Below are positions 31,167 to 38,637 of a DNA stretch of 64,000 bases, piece after piece (position 1 is the first letter of the stretch; every line of letters begins with the position of its first letter). Below the pieces are notes generated by a model. The model did not search any database. It saw nothing but the letters and a program-made list of their open reading frames with translations, and was not told where the DNA came from. The translations under genes were made by a program, and so were the position numbers. The stretch covers positions 4,650,001-4,714,000 of the forward strand of contig NZ_CP106951.1 in the NCBI RefSeq assembly GCF_030419005.1. Reading direction: 5' to 3'. The stretch is from Eleftheria terrae. Lineage in GTDB: Bacteria > Pseudomonadota > Gammaproteobacteria > Burkholderiales > Burkholderiaceae_C.

Positions 31167-33145
31167 GCCGGTCGAGCGCTGCCGCTGTGCGGCTGGAGCT
31201 GCTGCTCGACGATGAGCAGGACACCGCACTGGCCGCCCCCGACGCCCGCAACGGCATGGCAGCGGTGCCTCCGTCTGCCGCGCGGGTGGCCCAGGCTGCG
31301 GTGCTCCAGGCCGCCGAGGGCGGTGGCGAGACGCCGCCGCCCCTCCCCAAGCGGCGGCGCCAGCCCTTGATCGACACCATCGAGAGCCACCTGACCGCGG
31401 CCCAGGTGCTGGCCCGCTTCGAGGCGTTGCGCGAAGCCTGGTACTCGCCCGAGCTGGCGCCCTTCGTGGCCGGCATCGAGAGCCTGCTGCAGCAGGAAAG
31501 CCGGCTCAGCGCGGACCTCAACGGCCTGCCCAACACCGACCACCGTGACACCTGGGACCACGAATTCGACTGCCGCACCCTGGCCCACGACCCGGCCTTG
31601 CGCCGGCTGCGGGTGTGGCAGCCGGCGGTGTGGTGGATGGCGCCGATCGTGCGCCGGCAGGACACGCCGCTCAACATGCGGGTGCCCCTGGCCGACACGG
31701 CGGCCGATCTCGTGCGCGAGCTGTCGGAGCGCATTCCGCCTGCCTGGCGCCACCGGCGCGTGGTGGTGCAGCTGGAGGTGGAAACGCGGCTGTACTGGGG
31801 CGGCCTGACGCCGCGCGACCCGGGCGAGGCCGAGGAAGCACAGGCCGACCTCGATGCCGACGCCGAGGCGACGTCCGAGCGGCTGCCCTGGCAGTGCTGC
31901 AGCTTCCGCGGTGACGGCGTCGGCTTCTCGGAAGACCTGCTGTCGATCCGCCGCGGCGAGGTGGCCTGGCTGCTCGAGCCGCGCGCCGCCGAGGCACCGC
32001 TGATCCGCCGCACGCTGCGGCCCGGCGTGGGGCTGCTGGTGGCCGTGCCGGTGGTGACGCTGGAGCTGCAGGACAACACGGTGGGCTGGGTCAAGCGGCA
32101 GGCCGAGCGGGTCCTGCGCTGGATGGGCGTGAAGCGCACGGTGGCCGACCGCGACCCGACCTTCGTGCGCCGGCTGCAGGACGACGAGGCGTACTGGGCC
32201 GAGGCCCTGGGCCGGCCGCAGCCGGCCGCCGAGGCGCTGCGCCAGATCGAGCGGCGTGGCGCCTGGCTGGCACCGGCCTCGATGCCGGCGCTGTGCCACC
32301 GGCCGAGCGTGCGCGCCCAGGGCGAACGCCATGTGGTGCTGCTGCACGGCGGCCTGAGCTCGGTGCGGGCCGGCTTCGAGGCGTGGCTGGAGGAGGTGCC
32401 GCCGGTGGGCCGGCCCTGGCGCGGCATGAGCCTGTTCAACGAGTTGTGCGTCTGGCGCTTCGAGCACGACACCTTCGTGCGCATCCACCGCAACCTCAAC
32501 CAGCTGGTGGACCTGCTGGAGCGCCAGGTCATCGGCGCACAGGCCCGTGGGACGGTGGTGCTGCTGGCGCACTCGCGCGGCGGCAACGTGGCGCGCTTCG
32601 CACTGCCGCGGCTGCGCCAGCGCTGGCCGCAATGGCGCTTCTATGGCATGACAGCCGGCAGCCCGCACCAGGGCACCGGCGTGTTCCGCAGCATCGGCCG
32701 CCGCTGGAGCGGGGTGGCTGGCGCGGTCGGCTGGTTCCGCGAGGCGGCCTCGGGCGTGCTGGACAAGCAGCGCATGGTGGACCTGCTGATGCTGGAGCGC
32801 GCACTGGCCTACGACATCCCGCCCGGCTTCCGCGACGTCGAGCCGGCCGGCGTGGCCCGCATGGCGCGTGGCCAGGGCATGCCGGAAGGCCTGTGGGCCT
32901 GGGGTTCCGAATGGGGTCCGGGGGACGACCGCCCGCGCCAGGACCGCCTGTGGCGCCGGGTCATCGAGGACTGGGCCGGCTTCGAGGCCGATGGCGACGG
33001 CATCGTGCCCAAGCACTCGGCCCTGGGTGGCCTGCCGGAGGCCATCGACGCCTCGCCGGTGTTCCACACCGCGTATTTCGAGCACGAGCCCACCGTCGCG
33101 CAGATGCGCGAGCGGCTGCACGCCCTGCTGGACTGGCCGACCTGA
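31163..33145 (+). CDS. Alpha/beta-hydrolase (esterase/lipase-like) coupled to hybrid kinase
   Basis: This 660-residue protein has an alpha/beta-hydrolase core in its C-terminal half. 'HVVLLHGGLSS' supplies the oxyanion loop, 'LLAHSRGGNVAR' is the nucleophile elbow (S471), and 'DGIVPKHSA' carries the probable acid-loop residues. The N-terminal half ('SPELAPFVAGIESLL', 'RRVVVQLEVETRLYWGG') is not recognised. No signal peptide is seen. The ATG at 31163 overlaps the kinase stop (ATGA), so translation is coupled. The frame continues far upstream but only as a shadow of the kinase. Substrate unknown; the link to the signalling pair and radical SAM protein is inference from context. Confidence 0.82.
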   Translation: MSRSSAAAVRLELLLDDEQDTALAAPDARNGMAAVPPSAARVAQAAVLQAAEGGGETPPPLPKRRRQPLIDTIESHLTAAQVLARFEALREAWYSPELAPFVAGIESLLQQESRLSADLNGLPNTDHRDTWDHEFDCRTLAHDPALRRLRVWQPAVWWMAPIVRRQDTPLNMRVPLADTAADLVRELSERIPPAWRHRRVVVQLEVETRLYWGGLTPRDPGEAEEAQADLDADAEATSERLPWQCCSFRGDGVGFSEDLLSIRRGEVAWLLEPRAAEAPLIRRTLRPGVGLLVAVPVVTLELQDNTVGWVKRQAERVLRWMGVKRTVADRDPTFVRRLQDDEAYWAEALGRPQPAAEALRQIERRGAWLAPASMPALCHRPSVRAQGERHVVLLHGGLSSVRAGFEAWLEEVPPVGRPWRGMSLFNELCVWRFEHDTFVRIHRNLNQLVDLLERQVIGAQARGTVVLLAHSRGGNVARFALPRLRQRWPQWRFYGMTAGSPHQGTGVFRSIGRRWSGVAGAVGWFREAASGVLDKQRMVDLLMLERALAYDIPPGFRDVEPAGVARMARGQGMPEGLWAWGSEWGPGDDRPRQDRLWRRVIEDWAGFEADGDGIVPKHSALGGLPEAIDASPVFHTAYFEHEPTVAQMRERLHALLDWPT

Positions 33146-33218
33146 GCGACGCCGCGCGGCGCTGAGCGGCACCGGGCGACGCTGGCCACATGCGGGTGCG
33201 CGCCGCGGCGGCGGTGTG

Positions 33219-34184
33219 TCAGTTCCTGCGGGGCCGGCCCGTACGGCGCGGGGCCGGCCGCGGCATCGCAGCGTCCGCCTCCTCGTGCACCAGCGCCTCG
33301 AGTTCCGCCCGCAGGGCCTGCACCACGCACTGCACCGCCGCATCGGCGTCGCTGCGTGCATGCCAGGCGGCATGCACGCCGAAGTCCTCCACCGGGATTG
33401 GCGGCTCGAACACCGCGAGCGTCGCGGCGGCCGGGGCGGGCAGGCAGTGGCGCGGCAGCATCGCGATGAGGTCGCTGCCTTCCAGCAGCGGCGGCACCAC
33501 CAGGAAGCTCGCGACCACCATGCCGACGCGGCGGCTGCGGCCATGGCGCACCAGCGCGTCGTCCAGCGCGCCGAAGGTCTCGCCACGGCTGGACACGAGG
33601 ACATGCGGATGAGCCAGCCAGCGGTCCAGGTCGAAGCTGCGCGCCGCGGGATGGCCGTGCCGCATGGCCACCACATAGCGCTCGCGCAACAACTCCAGCC
33701 GGCGGAACTCGCCACCCAGCGACGGGAGTGAGGACACCGCCAGGTCGACGTGGCCCTGGCCCAAGCGGCGCAAGGCATCGTCGGCGCCCATCCAGGGCAG
33801 CAGCACCGGCTGCAGGCCGGGCATGTCGCGCTGCAGCCGCCGGTGCAGGCCGGCGAGCACGAGCGCCGCCGGCACGTCGGCCATCGCAATGCGCACGCTG
33901 CGCGACACCGGCGCCAGGCCGGCCGGCGCCTCGAGGGCGGCCTTCAGGCCGGCCAGCGCGTCCTTCAGCGGCCCGCGCAGTGCCTCGGCCCGGGCGGTCA
34001 GCCGCATGCGGCCGCCGAGCCGCTGCAGCAGGGGATCGTCGAACAGCTGCCGGCAACGCTCCAGGGCACTGCTGGTGGCCGGCTGCGACAGCGCCAGCCG
34101 ATGGGCGGCCCGCGTCACATGCGCCTCCTCCAGCAGCGCGTCGAGGATCACCAGAAGGTTGAGGTCGATGGTCCGCAAATTCAT
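33219..34184 (-). CDS. LysR-family transcriptional regulator
   Basis: This 321-residue LysR-type regulator has the N-terminal winged helix-turn-helix 'DLNLLVILDALLEEAHVTRA' followed by 'LSQPATSSALERCRQLF'. A substrate-binding domain follows (about 90-295). It is divergent from an NAD-dependent epimerase/dehydratase gene, the usual arrangement in which the regulator controls its neighbour and itself. ATG 34184 starts the DNA-binding domain directly. The effector is unknown. Confidence 0.93.
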   Translation of the reverse strand: MNLRTIDLNLLVILDALLEEAHVTRAAHRLALSQPATSSALERCRQLFDDPLLQRLGGRMRLTARAEALRGPLKDALAGLKAALEAPAGLAPVSRSVRIAMADVPAALVLAGLHRRLQRDMPGLQPVLLPWMGADDALRRLGQGHVDLAVSSLPSLGGEFRRLELLRERYVVAMRHGHPAARSFDLDRWLAHPHVLVSSRGETFGALDDALVRHGRSRRVGMVVASFLVVPPLLEGSDLIAMLPRHCLPAPAAATLAVFEPPIPVEDFGVHAAWHARSDADAAVQCVVQALRAELEALVHEEADAAMPRPAPRRTGRPRRN

Positions 34185-34197
34185 GCGGCGGATGATG

Positions 34198-34207
34198 TCA
34201 TATATGA
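34198..34207. promoter_or_regulatory. Palindrome in the LysR/SDR intergenic region
   Basis: TCATATATGA is a perfect 10-bp palindrome in the 108-base gap between the divergent LysR and SDR genes and is AT-rich in an otherwise GC-rich window. It is a candidate LysR-binding or promoter element. Confidence 0.35.
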
Positions 34208-34292
34208 ACTATCCGTTGGACGAATGAAGTAGCCGGCCCGAGGATGACGACATCGTCCAAGCGCTTCACTGTCATCCAGGAGACTGCCCGCC

Positions 34293-35264
34293 ATGTCCAC
34301 CATCGCCCTGTTCGGTGCCGCCGGCGCCATCGGCCGCAGCATTGCCGCCGCCCTGCGTGCCGAAGGCCGCGCCTACCGCGTGGTGGGCCGCTCGCGCGAG
34401 GCGCTGCAGGCCGCCTTCGGCGACGATCCACAAGCCGAGATCGTCACCTGGAACCCGGAAGACCCGGCATCGGTGCGGCAGGCGGCCCAGGGCATGGAGA
34501 CCGTCGTCTACATGGTGGGGGTGGACTACTGGCGCTTCGACTTGCATCCACGGCTGGTGCAGCAGGCGCTGGACGGCGCCGTCGCGGCCTGCGTGAAGCA
34601 GTTCCTGCTGATCGGCACCGTCTACCCCTACGGCCGCCCGCGCAGCCGGCCGGTGCGCGAGGACCACCCGCGCGAGCCGCACACCTTCAAGGGCCGCATG
34701 CGGCTGGCCCAGGAAGAGCGGGTGCTTGCGGCTCATGCCCGGGGCGACATCCGCAGCTGCGTGCTGCGCCTGCCCGACTTCTATGGGCCGGGCGTGGACA
34801 AGAGCTTCCTGCACTCGGCCTTCCAGGCCGCGGTGCACGGTGGCACCGCCCGGCTCGTCGGCCCGCTGGAGGTGCCCCACGAGTTCGTCTACGTGCCCGA
34901 CGTGGGGCCGGTGGTGACCCGCCTGGCAGCGGCGCCCGGTGCCTGGGGCCGCTGGTGGCACCTGGCGGGGGCCGGCGCCACCAGCCAGCTGGCGCTGCTG
35001 CAGGAGATCGAGCGGCAGCAGGGGCGGCCGCTGAAGCGGAAGGTGGCGGGCAAGACGCTGCTGCGGTTGGCCGGGCTGTTCAACCCCTTCCTGCGCGAGA
35101 TGGTCGAGATGCACTACCTGGTGACCGACCCGGTGATCCTCGACGACCGCGCGCTGCAGGCGTTGCTGGGGCCGCTGCCCAAGACACCGTATGCCGAGGG
35201 CGTGCGCCAGACGCTCGCCTCCGTGCGGGCGCAGGTACCCCAGCGCGGCACGGCGCCGGCCTGA
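34293..35264 (+). CDS. NAD-dependent epimerase/dehydratase-like (extended SDR)
   Basis: This 323-residue protein begins with a nucleotide-binding motif 'ALFGAAGAIGRSIAAAL' (GxxGxxG), continues with 'VVYMVGVDYW' and then 'YPYGRPR', which holds the Tyr position of atypical SDRs. The classical YxxxK motif is not evident, so catalysis could be altered or the protein may bind NAD(P) for another purpose. ATG 34293 has AGGAGA nine bases upstream. It is divergent from a LysR gene, its probable regulator. The substrate is unknown. Confidence 0.87.
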   Translation: MSTIALFGAAGAIGRSIAAALRAEGRAYRVVGRSREALQAAFGDDPQAEIVTWNPEDPASVRQAAQGMETVVYMVGVDYWRFDLHPRLVQQALDGAVAACVKQFLLIGTVYPYGRPRSRPVREDHPREPHTFKGRMRLAQEERVLAAHARGDIRSCVLRLPDFYGPGVDKSFLHSAFQAAVHGGTARLVGPLEVPHEFVYVPDVGPVVTRLAAAPGAWGRWWHLAGAGATSQLALLQEIERQQGRPLKRKVAGKTLLRLAGLFNPFLREMVEMHYLVTDPVILDDRALQALLGPLPKTPYAEGVRQTLASVRAQVPQRGTAPA

Positions 35265-35334
35265 CGCACGGTCCATGTCGCCGCCGCTCGCGGGGCCACC
35301 CGGCCCGCTCGCGGGGTGGGCCGCAGCAGGCAGG

Positions 35335-35439
35335 GGTGACCACCGTCCGGACGAGGGCGTCGTTGTCGGCGTCCCTGGCAGTGACGATGCCAGTCAGGGC
35401 CTGGTCTTCATTGACAGAGACGGTTTGGTCAGTGCCTTC
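35335..35439 (-). pseudogene. Remnant of a VCBS/cadherin-like repeat of a large secreted protein
   Basis: On the minus strand the segment reads 'DQTVSVNEDQALTGIVTARD', then 'ADNDALVRTVVT'. This matches the tandem VCBS/cadherin-like repeats of giant type I-secreted adhesins ('VNEDxxLxGxVxAxDADxDxL'). Only about 35 codons are recognisable, and both sides lose the pattern. It lies in the 189-base gap after the QseC-like kinase. I infer a fragment left by deletion of a much larger gene; a type I secretion system stands 3.2 kb away. Confidence 0.5.
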
Positions 35440-35453
35440 GGGCCGGTGGGCCT

Positions 35454-36812
35454 TCAGCCGGCCGTGCCGCCCCGGTCGGCCGCCGCTGCCGCGGGGAACA
35501 GCACCTCCACCTGCAGCCCCGGTCCGTCGGCCCGGTCCTGCAGTGCCAGGCGGGCCGCATGGCTGTGCGCCACCTCGGCCACGATGGCCAGCCCCAGGCC
35601 GCTGCCCGGCAGGTCGCCCGGCTCATGACGATAGAAGCGCTCCAGCACGCGCTGGCGGGCCTCGGCCGGAATGCCGCGGCCACGGTCACGCACCAGCAGC
35701 TGCACCCGGTGGTCGGCCTGCCGCACCACCACCTCCACCAGGCTGCCGGGCGGGCCGTACTTGATCGCGTTGCCGAGCAGGTTGTCGAGCAGCATCCGCA
35801 AGGCGGCGGCATCGCCGTGCACCTCGGCCGGGCCGGCCGCTTCCAGCGACAGCTCCATCGCGCGGGCGGAGGCCTCGACCGCGCGGGCCACCAGGCAGTC
35901 GCGAGCCAGTCCGGCCAGGTCCACCCGGGTGCGCCCTGCCGCCGGACGGCGGGCTTCCAGGCGGGCCAGTTCCAGCAGCTGCTGCACCAGGCGCTGCACC
36001 CGGTCGATGCCACCACGCAGTTCGGCGGCCGCGTGTCGGCGCTCGGCCTCGGTCCGGGCGCCGGCCAGGTTGTCGGCCTGCAGCCGCACCGCCGCCAGCG
36101 GCGTGCGCAGCTCATGGGCCGCGTCTGCGGCGAAATGGCGGTAGCCGGCAAAGCTGGCCTCCAGCCGGGACAGCAGGTCGTTGAGGGTTTGCAGCGGCAG
36201 CTGCAGCTCGGCCGGCGCGTCCGGCAGCACGATGGCCGACAGCGCCTGCGCATCGCGCTGCGACAGCTCCTGGCGCAAGCGCCGCAGGGGCGCCAGCGCA
36301 CGGCGCACGGTCAGCACCACCAGCAGCGAGAGGGCGGCCATGGCGGCCAGCGCGGGGCCCAGCAGCTTGATGCCGGCGTCGCTTGCCAGCTCGTGCCTGA
36401 GCTCCAGCGGGTGGCCCACCTGCACGGTGCGCCGGCCGGTGCGAAGCGTGAAGAGGCGCAGCTCCACCGCGTCGTCCTCGCTGCCGCTGCGCGCCTCGGA
36501 GAAGCCCAGCGGCGTTTCCAGCGGCAGGTCCAGCGCCGGGCTGGAGCGGTACAGCAGCCGGCCGTCCCGGTTCCACACCTGCACGTCGAGGTGCATGGCC
36601 GGGTCTTCCGGCAGCGGCGCGGCCGCCTGGCTGGGCGGGCCGAAGTCGCGGTCGGCCAGCACCCGGGCCACCTGTTCCAGCTGGTAGTCCAGCATGCCGC
36701 TGACCTCGCGCGCCACCAGCAGCGCGACCGTCACCGACAGCACGCCGCTCACCGCCAGGCTGCCGAACAGCAGGCGCCAGCGCAGCTGGCGTTCGATGGA
36801 GCGCGCCGGCAT
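35454..36812 (-). CDS. QseC-like sensor histidine kinase
   Basis: This 452-residue membrane kinase has an N-terminal helix (about residues 14-36), a periplasmic two-component sensor domain ('LDYQLEQVARVLAD', 'VQVWNRDGRLLYRSS') of the QseC/TctE type, and a second helix near 165-185. HAMP-like and HisKA regions follow, with the H-box 'AADAAHELRTPLAAVRLQA'. HATPase_c contains 'NLLGNAIKYGPPGSLVEV' and 'GSGLGLAIVAEVA'. It lies seven bases downstream of its response regulator gene, and a small periplasmic protein heads the operon. The open frame to 36917 is a shadow of the regulator end, so ATG 36812 is chosen. Confidence 0.92.
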   Translation of the reverse strand: MPARSIERQLRWRLLFGSLAVSGVLSVTVALLVAREVSGMLDYQLEQVARVLADRDFGPPSQAAAPLPEDPAMHLDVQVWNRDGRLLYRSSPALDLPLETPLGFSEARSGSEDDAVELRLFTLRTGRRTVQVGHPLELRHELASDAGIKLLGPALAAMAALSLLVVLTVRRALAPLRRLRQELSQRDAQALSAIVLPDAPAELQLPLQTLNDLLSRLEASFAGYRHFAADAAHELRTPLAAVRLQADNLAGARTEAERRHAAAELRGGIDRVQRLVQQLLELARLEARRPAAGRTRVDLAGLARDCLVARAVEASARAMELSLEAAGPAEVHGDAAALRMLLDNLLGNAIKYGPPGSLVEVVVRQADHRVQLLVRDRGRGIPAEARQRVLERFYRHEPGDLPGSGLGLAIVAEVAHSHAARLALQDRADGPGLQVEVLFPAAAAADRGGTAG

Positions 36813-36819
36813 GCGGCGT

Positions 36820-37479
36820 TCAGTCCTTGGGAATGAAATAGCCGACGCCCCGGATGTTCTGGATGCGGCCTTCGCCGACCTTGCGGCGCAGGTTGTGCAC
36901 CTGCACCTCCACCGCATTGCTGCAGACCTCCTCGCCCCAGCCGAGCAGGCGCGCTTCGATCTGCGCGCGGGACAGCGGCATGCCCGGGCGGCGCAACAGC
37001 AGCTCCAGCAGCGCGTATTCGCGGGCCGACAGCTGCAGTGGGCGGCCGTCCACCGTCACTTCGCGGGTGGAGGGGTTCAGGCACAGGCCGCCGGCCTGCA
37101 TCAGGGGCTCGGCCCGGCCCTCGTGGCGGCGGATGACGGCCCGCAGGCGGGCCGCCAGCTCGTCGACGTCGAAAGGCTTGAGCACATAGTCGTCGGCGCC
37201 GGCGTCCAGGCCCTGGATGCGGTCCTCGACCGCATCGCGCGCGGTGACGATGACGACCGGCAAGGCCTGGCCGACGGCACGCAGCTCGCGCAGCACCGCC
37301 ATGCCGTCGCGCCGTGGCAGGCCCAGGTCGAGCAGCATCGCGGCATAGGGCTCGGCGCGCGCGGCCGCCAGGCCGGCCGCGCCATCGCGCACCCAATCGA
37401 CTGTGAGGCCGCGGCGGGCCAGGCCGACACGCACGGCCGGGCCGATCATCGTGTCGTCCTCGACCAGCAGGATGCGCAT
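36820..37479 (-). CDS. OmpR/QseB-family response regulator
   Basis: This 219-residue regulator has a receiver domain with acidic residues E7-D8-D9 and phospho-acceptor D51 ('AMLLDLGLPRRDG'). An OmpR-type winged-helix DNA-binding domain follows (about 125-215; 'LSAREYALLELLLRRPGMPLS', split at its turn, and 'VEVQVHNLRRKVG'). It is the partner of the downstream QseC-like kinase. A PmrA/QseB-type box lies upstream of the operon, suggesting autoregulation. ATG 37479 is the conserved start. Confidence 0.94.
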   Translation of the reverse strand: MRILLVEDDTMIGPAVRVGLARRGLTVDWVRDGAAGLAAARAEPYAAMLLDLGLPRRDGMAVLRELRAVGQALPVVIVTARDAVEDRIQGLDAGADDYVLKPFDVDELAARLRAVIRRHEGRAEPLMQAGGLCLNPSTREVTVDGRPLQLSAREYALLELLLRRPGMPLSRAQIEARLLGWGEEVCSNAVEVQVHNLRRKVGEGRIQNIRGVGYFIPKD

Positions 37480-37495
37480 TGCCGCGGGACGGGCC

Positions 37496-37738
37496 TCAGG
37501 AGCCCGAAGCCGCCTTGGCCGCTTCGGCAGGGGCGTGGCCCTTCTTGTTGTGCGTCTTGCCGCTGTGCTTCTTCACATGCTTGCCGGACGCCGGGGTGGA
37601 GGCGGTGTCGGCATTGGTGGTGGGTGTTGCGCTGGCGGCGTCGGCCGGGGCCTTGGAAGCCGCAGGTGCGGCCATCGACACGGTGGCGGCGGTGGCCAGG
37701 CCGGCGGCCAGCAGCAGGGTGCGCAGGGTGGTGGTCAT
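37496..37738 (-). CDS. Small secreted Lys/Ala-rich protein
   Basis: This 80-residue protein starts with a Sec signal peptide ('MTTTLRTLLLAAGLATAATVS', cleavage near 'MAA'). The mature part is low-complexity, rich in Ala, Ser, Thr and Lys/His ('GKHVKKHSGKTHNKKGH'). The His/Lys-rich stretch could bind metal or anionic surfaces, but this is inference. It precedes the QseB/QseC-like genes on the same strand with a 16-base gap, so it probably heads that operon. ATG 37738 begins the signal peptide; the frame to 37798 has no better start. Confidence 0.72.
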   Translation of the reverse strand: MTTTLRTLLLAAGLATAATVSMAAPAASKAPADAASATPTTNADTASTPASGKHVKKHSGKTHNKKGHAPAEAAKAASGS

Positions 37739-38042
37739 GAGCAACTCTCTTTCGTCGTTCCGGTGAGGTGGCCGGTCCCCTGACCGGCCTGGAGACAACC
37801 TTATGCCCGCTCGCTTAAGCGAAGATTAGCGCCATTCCTGCGTGCCGGGCCGCCCGGCGGCGCGCGGGCGCCTCGCGCGCCGGCTGCAGGGGCGGGCGCA
37901 AGCTGCTAACCTGCCGGGTCAGCCGGGTGGCTGTACAGCGGCCCGGGCCGCCACGGCGCGCCGCGCCGCGCGGCGGTACCGCCTGACGCTGCGGCCCTGC
38001 GGGCCGCCGCCCCGGCTTCGCAATGATGAGGACCTGGCCGGC
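37739..38042. other. Divergent intergenic region
   Basis: These 304 bases separate the small periplasmic protein operon from the GAF gene. They hold the PmrA/QseB-like box at 37814-37830. The rest is GC-rich, and no gene or terminator was found. Confidence 0.5.
37814..37830 (-). promoter_or_regulatory. PmrA/QseB-like response-regulator box
   Basis: On the minus strand GCTAAT-N5-CTTAAG matches the HTTAAK-N5-HTTAAK direct-repeat pattern at 10 of 12 positions. It lies 76 bases before the small periplasmic protein that heads the QseBC-like operon. The spacing and location suggest the operon's own regulator binds here. Confidence 0.4.
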
Positions 38043-38618
38043 ATGACCCTGCACCGTTCCGAATTCTCGTCCGATGACCTGTCGGTGATCATCTCCGACC
38101 TGCTCGTGGCCACGGCCGACGCGAGCGATGCGCTGGTCGACGGCTCCGTCGCCGAGGTGCTGTCCCTGCTGCGCGAGCGTCTGTCGATGGACGTGGTGTT
38201 CGTCTCCCAGTTTGTCGACGGCCGGCGGGTGTTTCGCTTCGTCGACGCCGGCCGGGCCGCTTCGCCGGTCCAGGTGGGTGACTCCGATCCGCTGGAGCAG
38301 TCGTTCTGCAAGTTCGTGGTCGAAGGCCGGCTGCCGCAAGCCATCCCCGACATGGCGGCCCTGCCACCGGTCGACGGCCTGCCGCAGCCGCCGATGCGCA
38401 TCGGCGCGCACCTGAGCACGCCCATCGTGCTGAAGGACGGCACGGTCTACGGCACCTTGTGCTGTTTCAGCAGCAGCCCCAATCCCGCCCTGCAGCAGCG
38501 CGAGCTGACCCAGCTGCGCCATTGTGCGCAGCTGGTGGCGCGCAAGCTGGAGCTGGCGGCCCGCGAGCCCGAACGGCCCGGCGCCGCCGAGTGGACGCTG
38601 CAGCCCCTGCAGCGCTGA
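38043..38618 (+). CDS. GAF-domain protein
   Basis: This 191-residue protein consists almost wholly of one GAF domain: 'EVLSLLRERLSMDVVFVSQFVDGRRVFRF' at the N-terminal half (split by its loop) and 'IGAHLSTPIVLKDGTVYGTL' before 'CCFSS'. It has no output domain, so it may sense a small molecule and act on a partner. ATG 38043 follows GGCC and begins after the low-complexity shadow. No operon partner; the type I secretion genes converge on it from the other strand with a 19-base gap. Confidence 0.85.
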   Translation: MTLHRSEFSSDDLSVIISDLLVATADASDALVDGSVAEVLSLLRERLSMDVVFVSQFVDGRRVFRFVDAGRAASPVQVGDSDPLEQSFCKFVVEGRLPQAIPDMAALPPVDGLPQPPMRIGAHLSTPIVLKDGTVYGTLCCFSSSPNPALQQRELTQLRHCAQLVARKLELAAREPERPGAAEWTLQPLQR

Positions 38619-38637
38619 GCCGCGACAGCCGCCGCGC

